Assembly (NCBI GenBank): GCA_963776845.1
Contig: CAVZOJ010000023.1
Span: forward strand, 71,018 to 135,017
Reading direction: 5' to 3'
Length of the DNA: 64,000 nucleotides
From: Roseitranquillus sp963776845
Lineage (GTDB): Bacteria > Pseudomonadota > Alphaproteobacteria > Rhodobacterales > Rhodobacteraceae
The position numbers were made by a program, and so were the translations under genes. Of this stretch, positions 56,181 to 64,000 are shown in pieces. Under the pieces are notes generated by a model. It ran no database searches, was not told the origin of the DNA, and saw nothing but the letters and a program-made list of their open reading frames with translations. Each line of letters opens with the position of its first letter. Positions within the stretch are counted from its first letter, which is position 1.

Positions 56181-57750
56181 GCAGAGGCCGTCCACACATG
56201 CCGCTTGAGGGTCTTCAGGCGGTTGATCTGGCCTTCCGTCTGTCCGTTGGACCAGGGCTCGCGGAGCGCGGCAGCGACGGCCTCGACGTCGGCGCGAAGT
56301 CCTCTGGCAAAGGACGACAGCACGCTGGTCTCCGCCTCCGTCAACCAATCCGGCAGCTGCTCGGCACGCCCGTGGCGGACCATCTCCGCAAAGCGCTCTG
56401 TCAGGTCGCGTGACGTGACGAGAGCGGGTACCGAGGCCTCGATCCCGGCAACCGTGATGGCGTCGGCCTTGGACAGGTGATGCCGCGCCGTCGTCATCAT
56501 CCTGGCGATCCTTCGCGCCGGTGGACACTTGCCTCCTGTCGCCGGATGCGCCGCCTCGGCCCGGCGGCGGCGCGTTGCCCACTCGGTGACGACCCGCATG
56601 CTGCCTCCGAACCCGGCCGCGCGCAGACGGCGCCAGAGCTCAGCGCCGTTCCGGCACCCGGCGGACCATTCCCGCTCAAGGCGCGGCAGCCAGGGCTCGA
56701 GACTGCTCTGGCGGACGCGGAACACGTCCTCGCGCTCGCCGCGGACGATCTGGCGCACGAGCTTGCGGCTCAGCCCCGTCAGGCGGACGATCCGCTTGAG
56801 GGGCACGCCATCTCCGGCCATCTGGCGGACCATCCTGTTGGTGTGCTGCCGGCGCAGGAAACCCTCGTACTGCAGGCGCTCGGCGGCAGTCAGGATCTCC
56901 GGATCGAGCTTCTGCGCCCCGACCGCCTTGCGGATATCGGGCATCGCGTGCCGAACGGCGGCAAGGAAGGCCGCTCCGGAGTTCTCCAGCAGGTGCCACC
57001 TGTCGGCGACCTGCACCGCGTTTGGCAGCGCCCGCGCCACGGCGCCGCCGTATCCGCCGTTCCGATCGCGGGCGACGACCTCGATCTGGGGATGCCGGCT
57101 CAGCCACGCTTCGACGGTCGCGGGCTCGCGATCCGGCAGGAGGTCGATGACACGGCGTCGCTCGAGGTCGCAGATCAACGTGCCGTAGCGCTGGCCCCGT
57201 CGCCACGCCCAGTCGTCGATGCCGATCACACGCGGCGCTTCGGCGGCGAAATCATTGGACAAGGCACGGGCGCCGCGCAGGAACGTGTCTTTGCTCACCG
57301 GCAGCAATAGGCGGCCCGCGAGGGCTTGCGCCGGGCGTCCGCCCAACGCCAGGCCGAGGTGGCGCACCAGCCCCTGCAACCGCGAGGTCCGCCGGCCATG
57401 CGGGCGCGTAACCGACGGCGGAAACCGCTCCGCGAACACTCGTGTACGGCAATGCGGTGTGCGGCAACGGAGCCGCCGGACCGACAGAACGATCCTGACT
57501 TCGCGACCATGAGCGGGAAGGTCGGCCAGCCGCCTCTGATATCTGCTGTGCTGGCGACCGGAGGTCTGACCGCAGCGCGGGCACGCCGATCTGGCGCTCG
57601 ATGCGCGAGCATGCACGACCACCATGCTCCCGGAGACCTCGATCCGTTCCGTCTTCAAGCCGTCGGGTAGAAATCGCTCCCGCTCCGTTCTGCTCATCAT
57701 CGGCCACCTCCCATGAAGATCGCCGAAATGTAGCGTCAGACGGCCCTTCG

Positions 57751-58735
57751 ATGCACCAAATCTGCGACAGAACCCATCTCTACCCCGTCTTCCCCTACAC
57801 CCACTTCACCAAGGTCACTGACGAGGACATCGCGGCGATCGACGCGTTCCTCATGTCGCAGGAGGCAGTCTCGGCTCGCCCGGAGCCGAACGAGCTGTCC
57901 TTTCCCGCCAACGTCCGCCCCTTCCTCGGGGTGTGGAAGCTGCTCTACCACGAGCCGGGCGCCTACGTGCCCGACCCCGAGCGGAGCGACAGCTGGAACC
58001 GTGGCGCCTACCTCGTCGAAGGCCTCGGCCACTGCTCGGCCTGTCACTCGCCACGCGACGCCATGGGCGGCATCCCCGGCGGGCAGGAGTTCGCCGGCGG
58101 CATGGCCGAGGGCTGGCTGAGCTTCGCGCTCGACGACAGCTCCCCGGCGCCGGTGCCGTGGAGCGACATCGCGCTGGTCAACTACATGCTCGACGGCTGG
58201 GACTTCGACCACGGCGTCGCGGCCGGGCCGATGCAGCACGTCGTCGACCATTTCCGCGACCTGACCGAGGATGACGCCTTCGCCGTCGCCGAGTACGTCC
58301 TCGGCCTCCAGGGCGAGGCGGCGGACGGCGCCCGGGATGAGGCCCTCGCGTTCGCCGCTACGCGCGCCTTCGGCGGCGGCGGCGAGGAGCGCGCGGCGGA
58401 GCTCGAGGGTGCTCTCGGGCGCGGCGCCGCGACCTTCCAGGACATCTGCATGAACTGTCACCGTGCGGCGAGCGAGACGGTGCCGCTGGCCCTCACCAGT
58501 ACGATCAACGCCCCGGATCCGAGCAACGTCATCCACATCGTCCTCGACGGTGTCAACGCGCCGGAGGGGTCGCCGACAAAATCCATGCGCGGCTTCGGCG
58601 CGACGCTGACCGACGACGACCTCGCCGACCTCGTCGCGTTCCTGCGCGACCAGTTCACCGAGCACCCGGAATGGACCGGCGTCGCCGAGCGCATCGCCGA
58701 GTATCCGCGCCAGCGGCGACTGAACGGCGCCAGTC
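57751..58735 (+). pseudogene. Cytochrome c subunit of a molybdenum hydroxylase, truncated at both ends by IS elements
   Basis: Periplasmic multihaem cytochrome c that normally takes electrons from a nicotinate/isoquinoline-type dehydrogenase. Two CxxCH sites remain (HCSACHSPR and ICMNCHRAA); the third, N-terminal haem domain and the signal peptide are missing, cut by the ISL3 end at 57775. The family text resumes with HLYPVFPYTHFTKVTDEDIAAIDAFLM. The ISL3 terminal repeat supplies an in-frame ATG (57751; MHQICDRTHLYP). After AERIAEYPRQ (about 58715) the frame runs into IS110 sequence and ends at 58848. It points opposite to the other two subunit genes. Confidence 0.8.
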
Positions 58736-58774
58736 CCGAACGGGAAGGGCAGACGCCGGTAGTATCCGTCTTGG

Positions 58775-59710
58775 TCAAGCGGGTCTGTCGGCCCATTTCC
58801 GGCCGTCACGCAGCAGCGCGTTGGCGAGCAGGACAAGCTTGCGCATGACGGCGGTGATGGCGAGCTTGGGTGCCTTGCCGCTGTCGAGGAGCTGCTGGTA
58901 CTTGCGCTTGAGATCCGCGTTGAAGCGGACGGCGACGAGGGCCGGCATGAAGATTGCGGCGCGCAGGCTGGCGCGTCCACCGCGGATCATCTCCTTGCCC
59001 TTGCACTTGCCCGAGCGACGCGTGAACGGCGCCAGCCCGGCGAGGCTCGCGGCCTGTTTCGGCTCGAGGGTCCCGAGCTCGGGCATCTCGATCAGCAGCA
59101 TGCAGGCGGTGACGGCGCCGATGCCAGGGATGGAGGTCAGGATGTCGAGACGCTCGGCCAGCGCGGGGTCCGCCGCGATCAGGGTGGCGATGGTTTCGTC
59201 GACCTCGGCAAGCTGCTTCTCGATGATCGCCAGCCGTGCCTTCGCCTGGCGTCGGATCAGGCTGATCGCCGCTGTGTCAGCACGGTTTCCCGCCGCCGTC
59301 CGGTCCTTGATCAACGCCAGCCGCGCGACGTGCAACTCCCTCAGTTCGTTCATGAGTTCGCCGCGAACCGGGCGCGGCGGCAGGTCGAGCGCAAGCCCCA
59401 TCCGAGCCAGCAGCATCGCATCCACCCGGTCCGTCTTGGCCTGGGTTCCGGTGGCCTCAGCGAACCGCCGTGCCTGTCGGGGATTGACCTTGACCAGCGC
59501 ATGCCCGGCCTTTGCGAGCGATTCCTCCAGTGCGCGATGATAGGGGCCGGTCGGCTCATAGACGATCCGCAGCCCTTCGGCGTTGCCGATCCACTCCAGC
59601 AGAGCCTTGAACCCGGCCTTGTCGTTTCCAAAGAAGTTGTGCTGCCGGCTTGAGAGCCGAAACGCGTCCAGCCGGTCTTTCGAGATGTCGATGCCGATGA
59701 TATCCTGCAT
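58775..59710 (-). CDS. IS110-family transposase
   Basis: A 311-residue DEDD recombinase starting at ATG 59710: DIIGIDISKDRLDAFRLSS, LRIVYEPTGPYHRALEESLA and AKTDRVDAMLLARMG form the RuvC-like site. LTSIPGIGAVTACMLLIEMPELG, SLAGLAPFTRRSGKCKGKEMI and the RGGRASLRAAIFM serine region form the C-terminal domain. It appears intact. It is different in sequence from the IS1111-type enzyme at 54.9-56.0 kb. Confidence 0.92.
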   Translation of the reverse strand: MQDIIGIDISKDRLDAFRLSSRQHNFFGNDKAGFKALLEWIGNAEGLRIVYEPTGPYHRALEESLAKAGHALVKVNPRQARRFAEATGTQAKTDRVDAMLLARMGLALDLPPRPVRGELMNELRELHVARLALIKDRTAAGNRADTAAISLIRRQAKARLAIIEKQLAEVDETIATLIAADPALAERLDILTSIPGIGAVTACMLLIEMPELGTLEPKQAASLAGLAPFTRRSGKCKGKEMIRGGRASLRAAIFMPALVAVRFNADLKRKYQQLLDSGKAPKLAITAVMRKLVLLANALLRDGRKWADRPA

Positions 59711-59900
59711 CCGTCTTTCCCTTACCTCTGCTTGTCATGCGGGCCAGAAGCCCTGCTATCCGTTCAGGTCATGAGAAAAGACGGGGGCGATCACACTACC
59801 GCACGGCCCTGAGCGGCCGACCCATTCTCGATCCGTCCCCCGCCGCTGTCCGGCATATGGGGTGCCGGGCAGCGGCTCCCTATCGCAAAGGAGCCGAGGG
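59711..59900 (-). ncRNA. Candidate bridge RNA in the IS110 leader
   Basis: The noncoding leader between the element's left end and the transposase start is rich in stems. CGGCTCC/GGAGCCG pair at 59873-59879 and 59890-59896, CGGCA/TGCCG at 59851-59855 and 59863-59867, CGGCC/GGCCG at 59804-59808 and 59815-59819, GGGC/GCCC at 59741-59744 and 59750-59753. IS110-group elements encode the bispecific bridge RNA at this place. Loop specificity was not worked out. Confidence 0.5.
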
Positions 59901-59905
59901 AAGTC

Positions 59906-62040
59906 ATAAGACAAGCGATTGCCGGTTGCGTCGGCGATGGCGTTCGCCAGCGTCCCCACCGCCGGCCCCTGCGCCGTCTCGCCGGTGCCGAGGTAGTCGC
60001 CACCTGCCGCGTCGATCAGGTGCACTTCGACCGTCGGTACCTCCGCGAAAGTCAGGATCGGGTAGCTCGCCCAGTCCTTGGACAGGACCTGCGTCTCGTC
60101 GAACCGCACCTCCTCCTTCAGCGCCCAGCTCAGCGACTGCACGATTCCGCCCTCGATCTGGTTGGCGATGTTGTTGGGGTTCATCATCGGGCCGCTGTCG
60201 TTCGCCGCCACGGCCCGCACCACGCGCACCCTGGCCGTTGCGGCGGCTCGACCTCGACCTCCATCGCCACGCCGGTGTACGCGGCGTAGTCTTGTATTGG
60301 CCGAAGCCGAGACCGCGCCCGCGCCCGCTGCCGCTCTCGCCGTTCCAGTCGGACCAGCCGAACTCGTCGGCGGCGCGCTGCAGCACCGCGCGCGCGCTCG
60401 TCCTGCAGGAAGCGCAGGCGGTACTCCAGCGGATCGACGCCGGCATCCTGCGCCAGCTCATCAATGAACGACTCGATGGCGAAGACGTTGGCGAAGGCGC
60501 CGAGCCCGCGCGTCGCCGAGACCCTGAGCGGCATCTCGTGGACGAAGCTAACCGTCATCGACTGGTGTCGGGAAGACGTACTTCGCCTCGGCATTGCGTC
60601 CGGCGGCATAGCTTAGGGCCCGTGCGGAATCCTGCGGCACCGGCGGCTGGAAGGGGCTCGGCGAGGTAGCGCGCCGACAGCAGTTGTGCCGGGTCGCCCG
60701 CACCGAGGGCCGGGTCGAGTGCGTGGTTGACCAGTTGTTGAAGATCGAGTCGAGAACGTTGCCCTCCCCTCGTCGAGGTTGGCCTGGATGTTCATCACCA
60801 TGGCCGAGCCGTAGGGCTCCCACTTGTGCTCCTGCTCGCGGGTGTATTGCAGCCGCACCGGACGCCCAGGAACCGCCCGCGCGCCAGCAGCGCCGCATCG
60901 GCCGCCGCGTCGTCGGCCATGTTGTGGCCGTAACAGCCGGACCCGTCGACATGAATGAGGCGGACGTTCTCGGGCGGCATCCCCAGCATCGCGGCGATCG
61001 CCTCGGCGGTGCCGAAGACGCTCTGGCTGTGGGTCTGGACGGTCATCACGCCCTCGGCGTCGTCCATCTGTGCGACGGCCGCCGAGGTGCCGATCGACCC
61101 GTGCATGTGGTAGGGCCGATAGTACGTCGCCTCCATCGTCTTGGCGCCACCGCCCGAAGGCGTCCCGGTGTTCACCCAGTTGTTGACTGTGGCATCCTGC
61201 GACTGCAGCCAGTCGAAGATTTGGTCGTTGCCGGGAAGCTTGCTCGGCACGTCCCACGCGGCGCTCTCCGCCAGCCGGTTGGCCGCGGCCAGAGCCTGGC
61301 CGTCGCGCTCGGCCACGACGCCGAGGAAGCTGCCGTCGTTCACCACGGCGATGACGCCGGGCATCCCTTCGGCGGCCGAGGTATCGACCGAGGTCAGGGT
61401 CGCGTCGTAGGTCGGCGGGCGGACGATCTTGCCGTGCACCAGCCCCTCGGGCGCGAGATCCGGACGAAGCGCGGGCGCCCCATGACCTTGTCGGGGATGT
61501 CGAAGCGCGGAACGAACTTGCCGATGTAGCGGTGCTCCTCCGCCGGCTTGAGCGGCGCGTTGCCGGTCGCCTCGCGCTGGAGGTCGAGGCCGGAGACGAG
61601 CTCGCCGTAGCCGACCGAGCCGCCGCCCGGGCCCGTACCTCGGCCGCGGCCGCCTGCACCGCCGGCATTCAGCCGGGGGCCGAGCCCGAGCCGGCCGTCG
61701 TCCCCTCGTCCGGCGAGCGCCAGGTGTCGCCTGAGATCACGTCGACCTTGTCGATATCGACGTAGAGCTCGTCGGCGGCGATCATCGCGGCCGACGTCAC
61801 GGTGCCCTGCCCGAGCTCGACCTTGCCGATCATCAGCGTGACGGTGCCGTCTTCGTGGACAGCGATCCACGAGCCGAGCATCCGGTTGTAGTCGCTCCGG
61901 TTGAGATTGCCCGGAAGCTCGGCGACGTCGCCGGCGTCCTGCCGCGCCCCGGCCATCCGGCCCATGAGGCTGAACGACACCGTAAGCGACCCTGTGGTCC
62001 GCATGAAGCCGCGGCGGGTCACGTTCATCTTGTCAAGCAT
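59906..62040 (-). pseudogene. Molybdopterin-binding subunit of a xanthine dehydrogenase-family (IorB-like) enzyme, many frameshifts
   Basis: It starts at ATG 62040 with a twin-arginine-like leader (MNVTRRGFMRTTGSLTVSFS). SWIAVHEDGTVTLMIGKVELGQGTVTS and ADELYVDIDKV then mark the aldehyde-oxidase fold. Further pieces in changing frames: NAPLKPAEEHRYIGKFVPRFDIPDKV (about 61520), MHGKIVRPPTYDATL (61439), YYRPYHMHGSIGTSAAVAQM, GSGCYGHNMADDAAADAALLA (60900), WEPYGSAMVMNIQANLD, VSFVHEMPLRVSATRGLGAFANVFAIESFIDE (60550), and ANDSGPMMNPNNIANQIEGG (60200). At least six frame changes occur. The C-terminus is cut by the IS110 element. Decayed or poorly sequenced. Confidence 0.75.
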
Positions 62041-62043
62041 GGA

Positions 62044-62141
62044 TCAGCCCTCCCCCTCGGCGGCAAGCATGACCGCCTTGATGATCCGCGTGTGCGTACC
62101 GCACCTGCAGAGATTGTCGTTGAGTGCGGTCCGAACCTCAG
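62044..62141 (-). pseudogene. (2Fe-2S)-binding subunit of the molybdenum hydroxylase, C-terminal fragment
   Basis: Only the last 32 codons remain: EVRTALNDNLCRCGTHTRIIKAVMLAAEGEG. The CRCG pair belongs to the second 2Fe-2S cluster of IorA/XdhC-type small subunits. It ends 4 bp before the Mo-subunit start, the usual operon order. The rest of the gene has been removed by the IS5 element that begins at 62142. Confidence 0.75.
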
Positions 62142-63002
62142 AGGGTGTGTGAAAAGTCATCTCGGCGCGAGGCGGCGAAGCATTTGGGCGCAGGCGGCGA
62201 CGGTGATCAGCGTTTCCGCCGTCTGTACGCGGAACTCGTAGTCCTTGGACATCCTGCGGTGCCGACCGAGCCATGCGAAGCTGCGCTCGACGATCCAGTT
62301 AAGCCCGGCGATCTTGAAGGCCTGCTCCCGGCGCTTGACGATTCGAGGCGCCATCCGTTCCGGTCTTTCATGTCTTCCGCCAGCCCTTTGCTCTCGTAGC
62401 CGGCGTCGGCGATCACGGTGTGGATTTCGGCCAGAGTGGCGCCAGCCCGTCGGTCAGGTCGCGGGCGGCGCGGCGATCGCAAATGCCGGCCGGTTCGACG
62501 CGACACGAGATGAGGAAGCCCTGCGCATCAACGAGCATCTGGCGCTTGCGTCCCTTGATCCGCTTGTGGCCGTCGAAGCCGCGAACGCCCCCCTTTCGGT
62601 GGTCTTCACAGACTGGCTGTCCATGATCGCAACCGAGGGATCGGGCCGCCGGCCGGTATGTCGCCGGGCGGCGCGGTAGAGCGCGCGATGCAGCCGGGTC
62701 CAGACGCCGTCGAGCCGCCAGCGACGGAAGTACCACCAGACCGTCCCCCATGGCGGGAAATCACGCGGCAGCAAGCGCCACTGGCAACCGGTGCGCAGCA
62801 GATAAAAGATCGCGTCGACAACGGCACGCAGGCTCGTACGGCGGGGCCTACCGCCCGGCCGTGATGAAGGAAGGTGTGGCGCGATCAGCGCCCACTGGGC
62901 ATCGGTCAAATCGGTCAGATAGGCGTGCGGCACCATGATCTCCCTCGTCGTTCTCGACAGGAACATGGGCCTCTGAACCTCCGGCCACTTTCTACACACC
63001 CT
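62142..63002 (-). mobile_element. IS5-family element (IS427 group)
   Basis: An 861-bp element with near-perfect ends: AGGGTGTGTGAAAAGT at 62142 and, on the other strand, AGGGTGTGTAGAAAGT at 63002. It carries a two-frame transposase. It truncates the 2Fe-2S subunit gene on one side; the 90 bases on its other side are unrecognised. Confidence 0.8.
62157..62936 (-). pseudogene. IS427-type IS5 transposase with programmed and extra frameshifts
   Basis: It starts at ATG 62936: MVPHAYLTDLTDAQWALIAP, RTSLRAVVDAIFYLLRTGCQWR, FPPWGTVWWYFRRW and IMDSQSVKTTERG. At the AAAGGGGGG run (62588-62596) the frame moves to GVRGFDGHKRIKGRKRQMLVD, as expected for programmed frameshifting in this group. Two more changes, near 62440 (to IHTVIADAGYES) and 62360 (to IVKRREQAFKIAGLNWIVERSFAWL), are not expected, so this copy is probably inactive or misread. 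Confidence 0.8.
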
Positions 63003-63089
63003 TGAAGACCATCCCTACCGATCCCCGCATGATTGGTGAGTTGCCAAATGGAGACGCACGACGGCCGCCCGTGGCGCTCTGCAGGCTCC

Positions 63090-63655
63090 TGGCTCTGCTG
63101 TCCGCGGTTGCGACATGGCACGTCAGTGACCCTCCTCCGGCGGGATAGACGACCTTGCCGCCGGGGGCGCTTCTCGAGCGGTCGGCGTTGAAGCGGCGGG
63201 AGCCTCTCGCCCCTCCCCCATCAGATGAACGACGTCGTGTCCTGCACGAGCAGGTGATTGATGATGGCATTGTGGTGGCACCGCCACCACAGGACGGCCT
63301 TGGTGCACATGATTGCCACTGGTGGCGCTGGCGCCGAGTGCCACCAGTTCGATGAGCCCTAGGCGGTTCTTGGTCAGTGTAGTTCCGAAGTGGCGGTTGC
63401 GCCAGGTGCTGTTCACCTCGTCGGACACTCCGGCTGGCGTCCGCGGCGACCGCCAGGACGGCAGGTGCCGGTATCCGATCTGGTGCTCGGACAGCCGCAC
63501 CGCTAACACGTCCGCGTTGTAGGCCGAATTGCTGCGCCATCCGGTAGTGCGCACATCGGCGATGCCGCCCACGCCCGCCTCGCGCAGGATGCTCAAGAAC
63601 ACCTCGAACGGCCGGTTCGGGAATGGCCGATGAGTAGAAGCGGGCCATCGTCGAC
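63090..63655 (-). pseudogene. DUF488-family protein, disrupted
   Basis: Pieces in several frames: LLIGHS then NRPFEVFLSILREAGVGGIADVR and NADVLAVRLSEHQIGYRHLPS, WRNRHFG, then MCTKAVLWWRCHHNAIINHL and finally NADRSRSAPGGKVVYP. This order (GHS...DVR...YRHLP...CHR-like) is DUF488. At least four 1-2 base shifts break it. The DUF454-like fragment lies directly upstream on the same strand. The stretch 63003-63090 shows nothing. Confidence 0.6.
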
Positions 63656-63995
63656 CACCTCCAGCCTGGCCCGGGTCAGGATGTAGGCTGCCGCGGCGTT
63701 CATCGCGATCGTTTGCAGGACGAGCATCGTTGCGGGCACTGCCGCCATCCAGCTTGCGACAAGCGTCAGCGCCATCAGCGTGCAGGCCGCGACCTTGTGG
63801 CGCCTGGCGATGGCGCCGCGCGCCTCCCAGTCGCGGATCGCGGGACCGAAGTGCGGTGCGCCTCCAACCGGGCACGCAACGCCGGAATAGCCGCGGCCGA
63901 ACGCGGCGAGCGTGGTAAGGATCACGGAATGGTGTCGTGGCAGGCAGCGGCAGACACGGCCAGGTGCGACGCCGAGCGCCGCGCAAGCCCATTGT
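63656..63995 (-). pseudogene. DUF454 (YbaN-like) membrane protein, disrupted
   Basis: On the minus strand, VILTTLAAFGRGYS then PHFGPAIRDWEARGAIARRHKVAACTLMALTLVASWMAAVPATMLVLQTI and AAAYILTR match the DUF454 pattern (RFGPLIRDWxxxGAI followed by two helices). The N-terminal helix region near 63930-63995 is scrambled by indels, and the true start may lie beyond the window. The role of the family is unknown. Confidence 0.55.
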
Positions 63996-64000
63996 GACCC

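Larger units (their letters stand above)
54826..56200 (+). mobile_element. IS110-family element, IS1111 subgroup
   Basis: A 1375-bp element inside the ISL3 transposase gene. Its ends are defined by joining the split ISL3 reading frame. Perfect 15-bp inverted repeats GTGGACGGCCTCTGC lie 5 bp inside each end (54831-54845 and 56181-56195). Subterminal repeats of this sort, plus a DEDD-type transposase and a long 3' noncoding end, are the hallmarks of the IS1111 subgroup. Confidence 0.8.
54766..57700 (-). pseudogene. ISL3-family transposase, interrupted by IS1111-type element
   Basis: The N-terminal zinc-finger region (SARSACPRCGQTSGRQHSRY, RRLRCRTPHCRTRVF) and catalytic core (VIGIDDWAWRRGQRYGTLICDLE, VQVADRWHLLENSG, EPWSNGQTEGQINRLKTLKR) are read from ATG 57700 to about 56201. 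The missing C-terminus QMYGRANLDLLRARLVVAA and its stop codon are found at 54766-54825, beyond the nested element. The apparent continuous open frame to 56048 is a chimera whose last ~50 residues come from the inserted IS. Confidence 0.8.
54738..57775 (-). mobile_element. ISL3-family insertion sequence, split by a nested IS110/IS1111 element
   Basis: Terminal repeats are recognisable at both ends: GGGTGTGACTCAATTTCGG then TGCA (54738-54760), and on the other strand GGGTTCTGTCGCAGATTTGG then TGCA (57752-57775). Between them lies one transposase gene interrupted at 54826-56200. Without the insert the element would be about 1.66 kb, a normal ISL3 size. No matching 8-bp target repeat is visible outside the ends, suggesting later rearrangement. 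The right-hand end sits directly on a truncated cytochrome c gene. Confidence 0.7.
58736..59905 (-). mobile_element. IS110-family element, second copy (IS110 subgroup)
   Basis: Bounds are estimated from where the cytochrome c text stops (about 58720-58736) and the molybdopterin-subunit text stops (about 59905). It contains one transposase gene on the minus strand, a short 3' end and a structured leader of almost 200 bp. No subterminal inverted repeats like those of the other IS110 element were seen, which fits the IS110 rather than IS1111 subgroup. Confidence 0.65.

Noticed and set aside
56048..56200. C-terminal 50 residues of the apparent ISL3 transposase as a native domain
   Set aside because: These codons lie inside the IS1111-type element, including its subterminal repeat; the true C-terminus is at 54766-54825.

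Overview
The window is high-GC DNA from an alphaproteobacterium, most likely Rhodobacterales/Rhodobacteraceae. Supporting features are a PccR/RamB-type short-chain acyl-CoA regulator, the acs-adk-DUF4212-symporter-DUF294-exonuclease gene order, a VPLPA-type C-terminal sorting tail, a BhcA/SgaA-like glyoxylate aminotransferase, and a ChvE-GguABC/GbpR sugar locus. All calls come from reading the sequence; no database search was possible.

Left part (0.2-37 kb, mostly conserved chromosome). It holds pyruvate carboxylase, tRNA-Gly(GCC), a ScfR-type regulator divergent from a glyoxylate aminotransferase, a PQQ-associated metallo-hydrolase with an exported partner, MATE and DedA membrane proteins, an AspC-type aminotransferase, sdhE, a MarR regulator, and an acetate/solute-uptake block (acs, adk, two symporter subunits, a CNB-CBS-nucleotidyltransferase protein, a small membrane protein, a DnaQ-type exonuclease). 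After these come DUF808, an SMR pump, a GT8 glycosyltransferase, a YbbA/YbbP-like ABC exporter divergent from tesA, hemC/hemE, threonine synthase, an exported VPLPA-tail protein and rimO.

Middle part (37-53.7 kb). Beyond an IS5/IS21 graveyard lies one long minus-strand operon read from 52.6 down to 39.0 kb and controlled by a divergent LysR regulator (GbpR type). It encodes a ChvE-GguAB importer, GguC, L-arabonate dehydratase, a galactose/arabinose 1-dehydrogenase, alpha-ketoglutarate-semialdehyde dehydrogenase and a second importer of the YtfQRT-YjfF (furanose) type. Together these make an oxidative, non-phosphorylating pentose route (L-arabinose to 2-oxoglutarate) with two uptake systems. 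The semialdehyde dehydrogenase gene is broken and appears to lack its catalytic-cysteine segment; the last permease has a frameshift.

Right part (53.7-64 kb). This is a mobile-element zone: an IS481 remnant, an ISL3 element split by a nested IS1111-type IS110 element, a second IS110 element with a structured leader, and an IS427-type IS5 element. Between them lie fragments of a three-subunit molybdenum hydroxylase (2Fe-2S, Mo-pterin and cytochrome c subunits). The cytochrome gene points the opposite way from the other two, which suggests IS-mediated inversion. Broken DUF488 and DUF454 genes close the window.

Single-base frameshifts recur throughout, including in likely housekeeping genes, and become dense after 59 kb. 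Some are probably assembly errors and should be checked against reads before being called pseudogenes. The most unusual structural signal is a 42-44 bp palindromic insert with a TCC-AGT-GGA core, found inside two unrelated transposase genes (IS21 and IS481).
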